From Jeotgalibacillus sp. ET6 (lineage in GTDB: Bacteria; Bacillota; Bacilli; Bacillales; Jeotgalibacillaceae), in assembly GCF_029667115.1 (NCBI RefSeq), contig NZ_JARUIU010000001.1, forward strand, positions 372,001 through 436,000: 64,000 nucleotides of DNA, read 5' to 3'. The translations under genes and the position numbers were made by a program. Below, in pieces: positions 55,412 through 63,049 of this stretch. Under the pieces are notes generated by a model. It worked only from the letters and a program-made list of their open reading frames with translations, did no database searches and had not been told where the DNA came from. Every line of letters begins with the position of its first letter. Position 1 is the first letter of the stretch.

Positions 55412-56065
55412 TTAATCATTATACTCATCTATAGTTTCACTAACTAATAAAAGCAATAATTCATATTTTGATATTTGTATACTTATGAATTTTAAAGCAG
55501 ATAATAATGCAAACCAGAATATAATAAACAATATTAAATAGATATATTTAAACTCACTAGAATTACTTATTGTAGTAAAGAATGCTATTAAAGAGGAGGT
55601 AATAAGTGCTAAAAATATTGTTTGAGTAGAAGTATTAAGTGCACTTAATAGCGGGCTTTTCACTTTGATACTTAAATAATTTTTCAATGAGTTGAGTTCT
55701 AATTTTGTAGGATACCTTCTTTTTATAATTCTTTTGATTACAATATAGTTTAAGTGTATATCATTCTTCTCAAAATTTTTAATTTTAGAAATATCATTAA
55801 AAGTTTTAATCCAAATATCTGTTTGTCCTGACCACTCAAGTAAATTAGTATTTTTCTTATTTTTCGTTTCAAAATATCGTGAACTTTTTATCATTATATA
55901 ATCTAAGAATTTCTCTAAAAAAATTAAAAATATATTTAATCCAATGAGTACTATGATTATTGCTGCTATTAATTCAAAATATCCAGAATCGCGTTCTTCA
56001 GCCATTACAATACCGATAAGTAGAACATAGACATTAACCACAATATAAGTAAATACTTTATAAAT
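55412..56065 (-). CDS. Membrane protein paired with the PIN-domain protein; probable ATT start
   Basis: 217 residues if begun at 56065. Hydrophobic helices lie near the N terminus (KVFTYIVVNVYVLLIGIVMA), at the ELIAAIIIVLIGLNIFLIFL stretch, and as a pair in the C-terminal half (TIFLALITSSLIAFFTTI and YIYLILFIIFWFALLSALKF), with a ~85-residue basic cytosolic loop between. The only ribosome site (AGGAGTG) is seven bases before an in-frame ATT; the first GTG (56041) has none and would cut helix 1. It directly precedes the PIN gene. No family recognised. Confidence 0.6.
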   Translation of the reverse strand: MYKVFTYIVVNVYVLLIGIVMAEERDSGYFELIAAIIIVLIGLNIFLIFLEKFLDYIMIKSSRYFETKNKKNTNLLEWSGQTDIWIKTFNDISKIKNFEKNDIHLNYIVIKRIIKRRYPTKLELNSLKNYLSIKVKSPLLSALNTSTQTIFLALITSSLIAFFTTISNSSEFKYIYLILFIIFWFALLSALKFISIQISKYELLLLLVSETIDEYND

Positions 56066-56089
56066 TTTTATTCACTCCTAATTTTCTAA

Positions 56090-57195
56090 TCAATTATAGT
56101 ACCCTATTAAATCTTCTTGAAGAACAACGACACTCCTTTTCTTTAAAATCTCTATGCGATCCGACAAAAACTTCTCAATCATTTCACTTTTTACAGTAAA
56201 ACTAGCATTATGTATTTTTCTATGACAGTTTGGACATAGAGCTACGATATTTTGTGATATATCTATCGAGTGCTCAAAATTATCTTCGAAAGACAATGGA
56301 ATAAGGTGATGACCTTCAACATAGTTTTGCCCGGAAGTTTCATTAATGAAGGTGATATGTGAGGAATCGTACTCACAGAGATAATTTGCTTTAATTAATG
56401 CTCTTTTTGTAACGCTCGACTTACCTAAATATCTGCTTGCTCTTGTCAAGGCAGCCCTATTCCCTTTTGGAGCAGGATGATCGTCATCTTCTTTAGCCGG
56501 TTGTGCTAAATCAACTCTTTCTAAAAATTCAGGATCTAAGTCATCTGGAGGCAGATTAATCGATCCAGTTGCTATTCTGTTAATAAATACTTCAAATGAA
56601 TTATCTTCTTTTAGAGTCTTTAAAGGCTCCTGCATAGCAATTAATATTTGTAAATCTTCAATTATTTTGGTTTCATTCGGAACAGCACCTTTTTTGTAGT
56701 AGAGTGCTGCGATACTTGCATCTGTACAGTATTTATCAGATGCTTCGCCAAGATGTTCAACTTCATCAAAATCAAAGGGATTAATCTTTAAATTTTGTCT
56801 TAATTTATTTCTAACAATATTAATCTTTTGTTTTTTGTAACACCTTTTTTATTAAGGAGATTAGGATTACTAAAAAAGGTGTTCCCCATATTCAATGATA
56901 AATAGACGCCAGTCATGTCTTTTTTAAATAAGAAAACCGGATATATTCCTTTTTGCGTACTACCTCCATCACAAAGAGATTTGTCGATAATAGAAACCCA
57001 TGGTGTAAATGTCAATTGTCCATTTCCTGTGCTACCGTATATACGATATTTAAAAGGATTTGCCTCTAATTTTTCAGTGATCAATGCTGGGATCTTATTA
57101 TTTATAAAATTTTTTGCTTCTGAAAATTCTCTTAATGATTAGTTACTACGGTCATAATTATTTAAAACAAATTCAATCATTTCAGATAGATTCAT
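56090..57195 (-). pseudogene. DUF3578 (MrcB-N)-HNH restriction-like endonuclease, broken
   Basis: Reconstructed from three pieces. Start ATG at 57195 (MNLSEMIEFVLNNYDRSN), TAA at 57139-57141, then the DUF3578 domain (ANPFKYRIYGSTGNGQLTF, GIYPVFLFKKDMTGVYLSLN), a frameshift in an A-run near 56835 where A6 should be A7 (restores KKQKINIVRNKLRQNLK), and an HNH domain: CEYDSSHITF, GHHLIPLSFE and NIVALCPNCHRKIHN. DUF3578-HNH fusions are predicted modified-DNA restriction enzymes. The intact original was about 368 residues. Confidence 0.8.
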
Positions 57196-57223
57196 TACAC
57201 TTCACCTCTTCAAGACTATGATG

Positions 57224-57736
57224 TTAATAAATAATTGGAGTTAATTCACTTTTTAAATACAGGGGGTGTCTCGGGTGATTTCCATGTTTTGTTTTCTTAA
57301 TACAGTAGGGTTGGTAGTCCTTAAGCATAGTGATAATCTGCTTATTCCGATTCAAAATTTTGCAGTCTTTTTCACCCCAAGCAAAAATTACTTTATCAGA
57401 CTCCTCGATCGATTGAATGATAAAGCTATCATTTTCAGGTCCAATTGGATCTGCTTCAAGCTTTAAATCCTCAGGGTTTTTAGCTATTAATGCAAATAAA
57501 TTAACAACTGAAAAACCCCCATAACCCCAGCTGCGAGCATACATAGAGCATCTATCAAGAGTAGGGTCGCATGTATCTAAATCAGCTACACTTGGATTAA
57601 GCATAACGAAGGTAACCCGATTAGACTGATCATTCCATGTGCATTTTAATAAGTATCTATACTTTCTTTTACTGGTATCTTCTGTATCGAAAAACACCTC
57701 AACTAATTCATCATTTTTCCAAGGTCTGTTTGGCAT
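57224..57736 (-). CDS. DUF1643 family protein
   Basis: 170 residues. YRYLLKCTW, VTFVMLNPSVADLDTCDPTLDRC, WGYGGFSVVNLFAL and IFAWGEKD are the DUF1643 blocks; the C terminus ends HGNHPRHPLYLKS. The family is common in prophages and accessory islands and has no proven activity. It overlaps xtrA by one base. Frame intact. Confidence 0.8.
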   Translation of the reverse strand: MPNRPWKNDELVEVFFDTEDTSKRKYRYLLKCTWNDQSNRVTFVMLNPSVADLDTCDPTLDRCSMYARSWGYGGFSVVNLFALIAKNPEDLKLEADPIGPENDSFIIQSIEESDKVIFAWGEKDCKILNRNKQIITMLKDYQPYCIKKTKHGNHPRHPLYLKSELTPIIY

Positions 57737-57930
57737 TAAAACTCCTCTCCTTCCTCAAACCTCACCCTCTTAACTTTCCCTTGATGAGTAATAATTTTCG
57801 CTTCACCATGATCATGTAACTTGATTAATTTCGCTTTCCCTGAATCGATTATCACCGCATGTCCATCTAGTTCCATTGTATCAATACTAAGGGAACCATT
57901 TCCATCTATTTTTAATTCTTTCATTCTCAT
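57736..57930 (-). CDS. xtrA: XtrA/YqaO-like phage protein
   Basis: 64 residues, beta-rich: MRMKELKIDGNGSLSIDTME, HGEAKIITHQGKVKRVRFEE. It resembles the small XtrA/YqaO proteins encoded beside rusA-like genes in PBSX and skin. AGGGGG precedes the start. Function unknown. Confidence 0.65.
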   Translation of the reverse strand: MRMKELKIDGNGSLSIDTMELDGHAVIIDSGKAKLIKLHDHGEAKIITHQGKVKRVRFEEGEEF

Positions 57931-58015
57931 ATGAAATCCCCCTATGCTATAATATAAGTATCTAATTCTTAGAAGAGCCGGGGAACTTTCCTTAGGCTTT
58001 TTGTGGTAGCTATTA

Positions 58016-58044
58016 TTGACATTTAATTGAATTTGGAGTATAGC
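58016..58044 (+). promoter_or_regulatory. Promoter of the + strand hydrophobic-peptide unit
   Basis: TTGACA (58016-58021) and TATAGC (58039-58044) are exactly 17 bases apart, on the strand opposite to the phage genes. A weak terminator-like hairpin (AGCC..GGCT then five T) ends just upstream at 58002. Confidence 0.65.
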
Positions 58045-58049
58045 AAGGT

Positions 58050-58269
58050 AATTATTCTTTTTCCCAGGCTCCGCTCCCGGAGGTGTCGCAGGCAGAAGTC
58101 AGAGATGATACCCCAGCGAAAATCGAAAAAAAGGGAGTGGTTATTATGAGAGAACTGTTTACAAGTCTTAAAGGCTTCCAGGTAATAGTCCAAGTAATCA
58201 ACATTACACTTACTATTTTAATCTTCAGTAATACCATCGCTGGGGTGCCTGGGAAAGAGAATAATTTTA
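58050..58269 (+). ncRNA. RNA with pairing 5' and 3' ends around a small ORF
   Basis: AATTATTCTTTTTCCCAGGC (58050-58069) can pair with 58247-58266 over 20 bp with one G-U. Directly inside, ACCCCAGCGA (58110-58119) pairs with TCGCTGGGGT (58237-58246). CTCCG/CGGAG (58069-58083) makes a small side hairpin. The predicted transcription start coincides with the left arm, and four T follow the right arm. This long end-to-end pairing resembles type I toxin mRNAs. Confidence 0.45.
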
Positions 58270-58289
58270 TCCTCAAATCATTTGTTTAA
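58146..58289 (+). CDS. 47-residue hydrophobic peptide, type I toxin-like
   Basis: ATG with GGGAGTG upstream. MRELFTSLK is followed by a ~25-residue hydrophobic helix (GFQVIVQVINITLTILIFSN) and a polar tail (GKENNFILKSFV). It is coded on the + strand within a - strand phage operon, behind its own promoter and inside a self-pairing RNA. Size and single helix fit membrane-acting type I toxins such as BsrG or TxpA, without clear sequence similarity. The last four bases overlap the rusA end. The antisense RNA is not identified. Confidence 0.5.
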   Translation: MRELFTSLKGFQVIVQVINITLTILIFSNTIAGVPGKENNFILKSFV

Positions 58290-58702
58290 GTTATAAGCAT
58301 TTCTACCCTGATCTCCACTCTAGGCCTTGAACTATAAAATTTAGAAGCCTTCAACTCCACTACCTGACTATCATCACGCCATAAGACTTTGTTGCATGCG
58401 TCTTTAACTCCCTTAACCAGATTATCGATATCGGGCTTTGTCGTCGGCCGGAGCAAACCAGCTTCTGCAGCTGCAGCTTTCTTTTTACTGAAGTTTTTCA
58501 ACAATGGCCGATAAACGTTCACCCTGATCTTCAAAGGACCTTCTAAAGGCTCAGAAAGAGCATATTGAGAAGCTACCAGTCTTACATACTCTTTGTAATT
58601 TCTTGATTTCGTTGGATCGATCATCTGAACATATCCATTTACAGTTGAAGCTCTCGGTCTTCCTTGTGCGACCGGTTCCCCTAGAATCTCATATTCAATC
58701 AT
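58286..58702 (-). CDS. rusA: RusA-family Holliday junction resolvase
   Basis: 138 residues. EPVAQGRPRASTVNG at the N terminus and the acidic active-site block TTKPDIDNLVKGVKDACNKVLWRDDSQV define the family. It cuts Holliday junctions during phage recombination and replication. AGAGG lies seven bases before the ATG at 58702; 17 more codons upstream are open without a site. It is the outermost recognisable phage gene on this side; no integrase follows. Confidence 0.85.
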   Translation of the reverse strand: MIEYEILGEPVAQGRPRASTVNGYVQMIDPTKSRNYKEYVRLVASQYALSEPLEGPLKIRVNVYRPLLKNFSKKKAAAAEAGLLRPTTKPDIDNLVKGVKDACNKVLWRDDSQVVELKASKFYSSRPRVEIRVEMLIT

Positions 58703-58911
58703 TGATCTTCCTCTTTTCTTGGACAGATCATCAAGCATCCTTATCCATGTCAATAATCTTTAATTTCACTCGCTTTCTTCCAGCCTCTTTCTTCGTGCTG
58801 AGTGAGTAATTTCTAATATTAATAAAAGCTGCAGCATAATTACCGCATTACGTACATATCCCACAAACAGTGCATAGGATAATTTTATTAACTGTGAAGG
58901 GATTGAATACA

Positions 58912-59715
58912 ATGTCTAATGTTCCGAAGTCATATTACTCATACACGGATACACCAAATTATACCTACGATGTCCGTTACAGCTACGGGAATAATCCTTA
59001 CGGAATGAACTATGCAAACAGCTATCCTTCTTATTCTTCTTCAAACGATTATTGGCGTAATGCATTAAAAGATTATGGGCCCAATCCATTTGTTATAAAT
59101 ATTAACGAGACAACAAAGCAGAACAATACGTTCCGTACTGCATTGTGGACAGGTCAGCACTTACAAGTGACGTTAATGAGTCTCAACCCCGGAGAGGATA
59201 TCGGTTTAGAAATTCATCCGAATGTTGATCAATTCCTGCGTCTTGAACAGGGGCAGGGAATGGTGCAAATGGGCAATGAAAAAAACAACTTAACATTTAG
59301 GCAAAATGTTTCCGACGATTTTGCTATTTTCATTCCTGCCGGCACCTGGCATAATCTCACAAATACAGGCAGCACACCTTTAAAACTTTATTCAATTTAT
59401 GCTCCTCCCAACCATCCTTTTGGTACGGTTCATCCTACAAAAGCGGACGCCGAGGCCGCTGAGGAAAGTCATGGACAGAATACGGTTATATCTGGAAAAA
59501 CTCCGGATGAATGGGTTCAGCATACTCAGTTTTTAGTGAACGAGGGGCTGGAGGATGTTAAAAGAGGAATAAATGCTACGCATATTCTTCAGGAATTCAT
59601 CCTAATGGGTGTTCTTGTTGGAAAAGGGTACTCACCTGAGGAAGCTTATCAAACTGTAGAAGATTGGGAACGTACTGGTGTATCCAAGCTTCTTCAACAA
59701 AGCAAAAATATGTAG
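58912..59715 (+). CDS. Cupin-domain protein with Tyr-rich N terminus
   Basis: 267 residues. The first 55 residues are rich in Tyr, Ser and Asn (YYSYTDTPNYTYDVRYSYG), like spore coat or exosporium proteins. A cupin barrel follows with LEIHPNVDQFLRLEQGQG (metal His and Glu) and IFIPAGTWHNLTN, then a helical C terminus. AAGGGA lies ten bases before the ATG. Similar cupins are encoded in many Bacillus genomes; substrate unknown. The codon composition is chromosomal, so the prophage has ended. Confidence 0.75.
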   Translation: MSNVPKSYYSYTDTPNYTYDVRYSYGNNPYGMNYANSYPSYSSSNDYWRNALKDYGPNPFVININETTKQNNTFRTALWTGQHLQVTLMSLNPGEDIGLEIHPNVDQFLRLEQGQGMVQMGNEKNNLTFRQNVSDDFAIFIPAGTWHNLTNTGSTPLKLYSIYAPPNHPFGTVHPTKADAEAAEESHGQNTVISGKTPDEWVQHTQFLVNEGLEDVKRGINATHILQEFILMGVLVGKGYSPEEAYQTVEDWERTGVSKLLQQSKNM

Positions 59716-59978
59716 AAGCAGCTTAAAAGAGATCGACAGGGCTTTCTGTATGTACAGGTTTCTTTTTACCATTTTTATGTCCAAACAATATCTTTTCAGT
59801 TCTTTTTCACTTATGCATTTTAACGATAATAAGAAAACACCTATCTGCTGTTCTGAAAAGCTCTGCCGGTTCCCTAACTCTTTCTTTCAATTGTCGTTTT
59901 AGTTAATCTGCAGGTCGGAATAAAAGGATTTTTTAACCAATATAATTAGCATTATGATTAATTAAAAGGTTTTGCATT

Positions 59979-60470
59979 TTGTTAAATGAGCAAATTCAAA
60001 AACTGCTAAATAACCTTATTAGCATTGAACATTTATCGACCACTTTGTACCTTGCAATGTCTGCTTATATGGCTTCAAAAAATTTCACAGGAATGTCCAG
60101 CTGGTTAAATTTTCAATCCGCAGAAGAACGCACTCACTTACTAAAACTTATTAAATACGTAACTGATCGCGGAGGAACAGTAGAAATTCAAACCATTCCC
60201 GCTCAACCGACAAACTTCGGATCCCCTTCTGAAACCTTTACCGCTGTGCTGGAGCATGAAAGGTATGTCACGAATGCCTACCGGCAAGCAGTAGAATTTT
60301 CCACTCAACTGGACCAGCAAACCGCTGCATTCCTTCAAGACTTTTTAATTGAACAAATTGATGAAGAAGCACAAGCCTTAACCATTGTAGACCGCTTAAA
60401 TCTTGCACAAAACAATCCGTCTGCTCTTATACTCATTGACCAGGAATTAGGCCAGCGAGCCGTTGTTTAG
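59979..60470 (+). CDS. Non-haem ferritin (FtnA-like)
   Basis: 163 residues. Ferroxidase ligands fall at the positions seen in E. coli FtnA: Glu17 (SIEHLST), Glu50 and His53 (EERTHLL), Glu94, and Gln126/Glu130 (EQIDEEAQA). It stores iron in a 24-mer. The start is a TTG with AAAAGG nine bases upstream. The gap from 59716 to 59978 contains no ORF of note. Confidence 0.88.
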   Translation: MLNEQIQKLLNNLISIEHLSTTLYLAMSAYMASKNFTGMSSWLNFQSAEERTHLLKLIKYVTDRGGTVEIQTIPAQPTNFGSPSETFTAVLEHERYVTNAYRQAVEFSTQLDQQTAAFLQDFLIEQIDEEAQALTIVDRLNLAQNNPSALILIDQELGQRAVV

Positions 60471-60508
60471 TTCTTATGCCTATGCTTGAGCCATAAAAAT
60501 ATTCATTT

Positions 60509-60530
60509 CCGGCCTCCCAGCCGGTTTTTA
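60509..60530 (+). terminator. Terminator of the ferritin gene
   Basis: Stem CCGGC/GCCGG with a six-base loop followed by five T. The rest of the gap to 60687 shows nothing. Confidence 0.6.
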
Positions 60531-60687
60531 TTTTGTAATTTGAACCATCCTTTCTAGTTTTCCGATCCTTTTTTGAATAGATCCTCACCTGAATTATTGT
60601 CATTTAGCTGCAGCAACCAGATCTATTTAGCACTTAAACTTGAAATTAGTAGAGTTTTGTAAAAACAAAATCATTTATGAAGAAGAA

Positions 60688-61434
60688 TTAAGAACCACTC
60701 CTCTTTGCTTTATAATCATCTACAACCAGAGCAACGAAGCAAATTAAGAACACTAATCCAATTAAAAATGACAGGATGGGAAAGGTCAAAGTAGAGATGA
60801 TGTCAAAACCAGATGGGTAAGAATTCAGGGAATCTGTATAGTAACCAGTAGTTCCTGAGTAACTTGAGAAAGGAACCAGCATCCCTTGTAATTTAGATCT
60901 CGATTCCCAGGTGTAATCTTCTGTTTCTACATTCCCATTTTTATTTATCGTGACCATTTGAAATGATTGCTCTTCTTTTGGCACTAACATATAATAGTTG
61001 TTTTTTGTGGTATTTAAAACAACCGCAAACGAACGGTCTTTTTTTTCTTTATCATATATAAGCCAGTAGCTTATAAAAGGGTCATACTGATTGAGATTTT
61101 CTTCCTTATCATTAATATCAAAAGTTTTTACTGCAGATCTTTCCAGAATACTTTGCACACGGTTATCTATTGTTATAACTACATTAGCAAGTCTAACAAC
61201 TTCGTTCATACTCTCTTTTACCGGAGGTTGATCTATTAGCTCATAATACAAATCGATTTCTATATTTTCAAAATTATACTTTGTAGAAATACCTTTCATC
61301 ATTAGATTTAACTCTGTAATCTCGTAACGCCTATCCATTTCATATTGATATATCGTTTCTTTTACTAGATCGTTATTTATTGAAATATAGATAAAAAGTA
61401 CCCCTGTTAGTACTAAAAAGATTTTTAATTTCAT
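60688..61434 (-). CDS. Hypothetical membrane-anchored protein, 248 residues
   Basis: An N-terminal helix (KIFLVLTGVLFIYISI, residues 3-19) and a C-terminal helix (about 211-236, LTFPILSFLIGLVFLICFVALVV) enclose a ~190-residue extracytoplasmic domain with KEESMNEVVRLANV-type helices and aromatic strands (YWLIYDKEKKDRSFAVVLN). Family not recognised. It ends in a basic cytoplasmic tail. It starts 38 bases after the oxidoreductase gene on the same strand. Confidence 0.6.
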   Translation of the reverse strand: MKLKIFLVLTGVLFIYISINNDLVKETIYQYEMDRRYEITELNLMMKGISTKYNFENIEIDLYYELIDQPPVKESMNEVVRLANVVITIDNRVQSILERSAVKTFDINDKEENLNQYDPFISYWLIYDKEKKDRSFAVVLNTTKNNYYMLVPKEEQSFQMVTINKNGNVETEDYTWESRSKLQGMLVPFSSYSGTTGYYTDSLNSYPSGFDIISTLTFPILSFLIGLVFLICFVALVVDDYKAKRSGS

Positions 61435-61472
61435 CTGGTTCTCCTTCTAGATGCCTCAGCCAGAGAGGTGGT

Positions 61473-62564
61473 TTATTGCTCTTCTTCTGCCCAAGGCTGC
61501 CGTTCGGTTTGGATGGTTTCTCCCGTTGCTATAGCTTTTTCAATCATTGAGCCCAGATAAAAATCCTGCGCTGCCTCAGCAAAGCTGTAAAAGCCTTGTC
61601 CGCCGGAAATGTAGTCTGCCATTTTTCCCAGGCAGGATGCGATGGCGATCTCATCATCATATAATCTGGCTGGTGCAAACGGATTTTGATACACCCATCT
61701 TTCTCCTGCTGTGATCCCTTCCAAAAAATAACCCTCTGCATTTTCCTGCTCTCCTTTATTGATTCGCTTCAAGTCCACAGACATAGGACAATCAAAATGC
61801 TGCAGAAATACCAGCCGGTCATCAAATAATTCTCCCTTCGTACCTCTAACTGATAAATGGTTTGAACGGATCCAAGAGCGGTGCTGATCTTTTGTAAAGT
61901 CATAAATGCCAAGCTTGCTGCCAAATGACACCCAGGCCAGATCACGTTCAGCAGAAATCACTCTTTCTTCCTCCGGCTTCCCGCTGCGATTAGGTCCTGC
62001 AGTAAGTGGAGAATGAAAGCGCATGGCTCTTATTTCAGCATTTTCAAAATGCAGACCAAGCATTTTTCTCATCAGGCTTGCCCCATGATACAAATGTGAG
62101 ATTGAAATAGTTGCTTCGGTTACCTCTCCAAGCATTCCGGAATTGATAACAGCAAGTCGTGCGACATTTGTTGGGTGAAGATGATATTGTTCGGCTACCT
62201 GCACTTTCGCTTTTTTTACATTAAGTTTTTTATACAGCATCCGTAATTCAGGCAAGCTCGACCCGGGAGGAGTTTCTGTTAATACCGGTATGCCCAGGTC
62301 TGCTAGTTGAAGCAAATACCCCGCGCATACGGAAGCGCTTACAGAAATCACGATAAAATCCGGCTGCTCTTTTTTTAAAAGCTCGTTTACATTAGGATAA
62401 GCAGCAACTCCCCATTTTTCCTCCAGGGCTGCTGCTTTTTGTACGTCACGCACCACCATGCCTGCCGCCTTAAATCTTTCAGGAAGCTCACGTGCGATTC
62501 TTAAGTAATAGCCCGCCCTGAAACTGGAACCGCCAATAATGCTAAATGAAATAGGTTTTGACAT
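61473..62564 (-). CDS. Gfo/Idh/MocA-family NAD(P)-dependent oxidoreductase
   Basis: 363 residues. The N-terminal Rossmann fold begins ISFSIIGGSSFRAGYYLRIA; LLKKEQPDFIVISVSASV and VLTETPPGSS match the cofactor strand and the usual EKP-type motif (here TETPPG, with Lys missing). The C-terminal half has the alpha/beta dimer domain with HPTNVARLAVINSGMLGEV. The missing Lys of EKP suggests altered chemistry. Likely substrate is a sugar or inositol derivative, but nothing nearby tells which. Confidence 0.8.
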   Translation of the reverse strand: MSKPISFSIIGGSSFRAGYYLRIARELPERFKAAGMVVRDVQKAAALEEKWGVAAYPNVNELLKKEQPDFIVISVSASVCAGYLLQLADLGIPVLTETPPGSSLPELRMLYKKLNVKKAKVQVAEQYHLHPTNVARLAVINSGMLGEVTEATISISHLYHGASLMRKMLGLHFENAEIRAMRFHSPLTAGPNRSGKPEEERVISAERDLAWVSFGSKLGIYDFTKDQHRSWIRSNHLSVRGTKGELFDDRLVFLQHFDCPMSVDLKRINKGEQENAEGYFLEGITAGERWVYQNPFAPARLYDDEIAIASCLGKMADYISGGQGFYSFAEAAQDFYLGSMIEKAIATGETIQTERQPWAEEEQ

Positions 62565-62628
62565 TTTTACGTCTCCTTAGGTAAATAATTTAAATACTTT
62601 AATATGTTAACAACAGGTTTATAGTAAA

Positions 62629-62961
62629 TTATTTCACTCCTGGTTTATCAAATCTTCTAGTTAATAAAAATATCCACCAGAAAACCAAAAATATATAACC
62701 GAGTAATGAATAGATCGCCCAAATTTCTCCCTGTTGTAATTGTTCAAACCAAAATTCAAGTTCATTCATATCAAGAGGTCTATCTGAAGTGCTGCTATTT
62801 ATAAATCCAACGATAGGGATGGTAATAATAAATAGTACAGCTATTAGCGAATGTATGATCATTCTCTTTTTATAAAGACAAATTGCAGCAAATATAAAAG
62901 TCAATGAGAAGATCAAGTAGTAGATTGTCCAAAACCAAGCAGGCAGCGTTTCCCAGTACAT
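62629..62961 (-). CDS. Hypothetical membrane protein, 110 residues
   Basis: Three hydrophobic helices: about 9-27 (FWTIYYLIFSLTFIFAAIC), 34-53 and 82-101 (IYSLLGYIFLVFWWIFLLT), with an acidic loop (MNELEFWFEQLQQGE) between the second and third. No family recognised. It lies between the oxidoreductase and the phosphotransferase on the same strand. Confidence 0.6.
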   Translation of the reverse strand: MYWETLPAWFWTIYYLIFSLTFIFAAICLYKKRMIIHSLIAVLFIITIPIVGFINSSTSDRPLDMNELEFWFEQLQQGEIWAIYSLLGYIFLVFWWIFLLTRRFDKPGVK

Positions 62962-63049
62962 TCCAACACCTCCACTCGTAATATTTAATATTTTATGATA
63001 AATTTTTTACCCGGAACGGCATATGTTAGCCATGCCCTAACAAAATATT

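Noticed and set aside
40180-58870. Attachment sites flanking the prophage
   Set aside because: I found no convincing direct repeat shared by the two borders by eye; a computed search of both flanks would decide.
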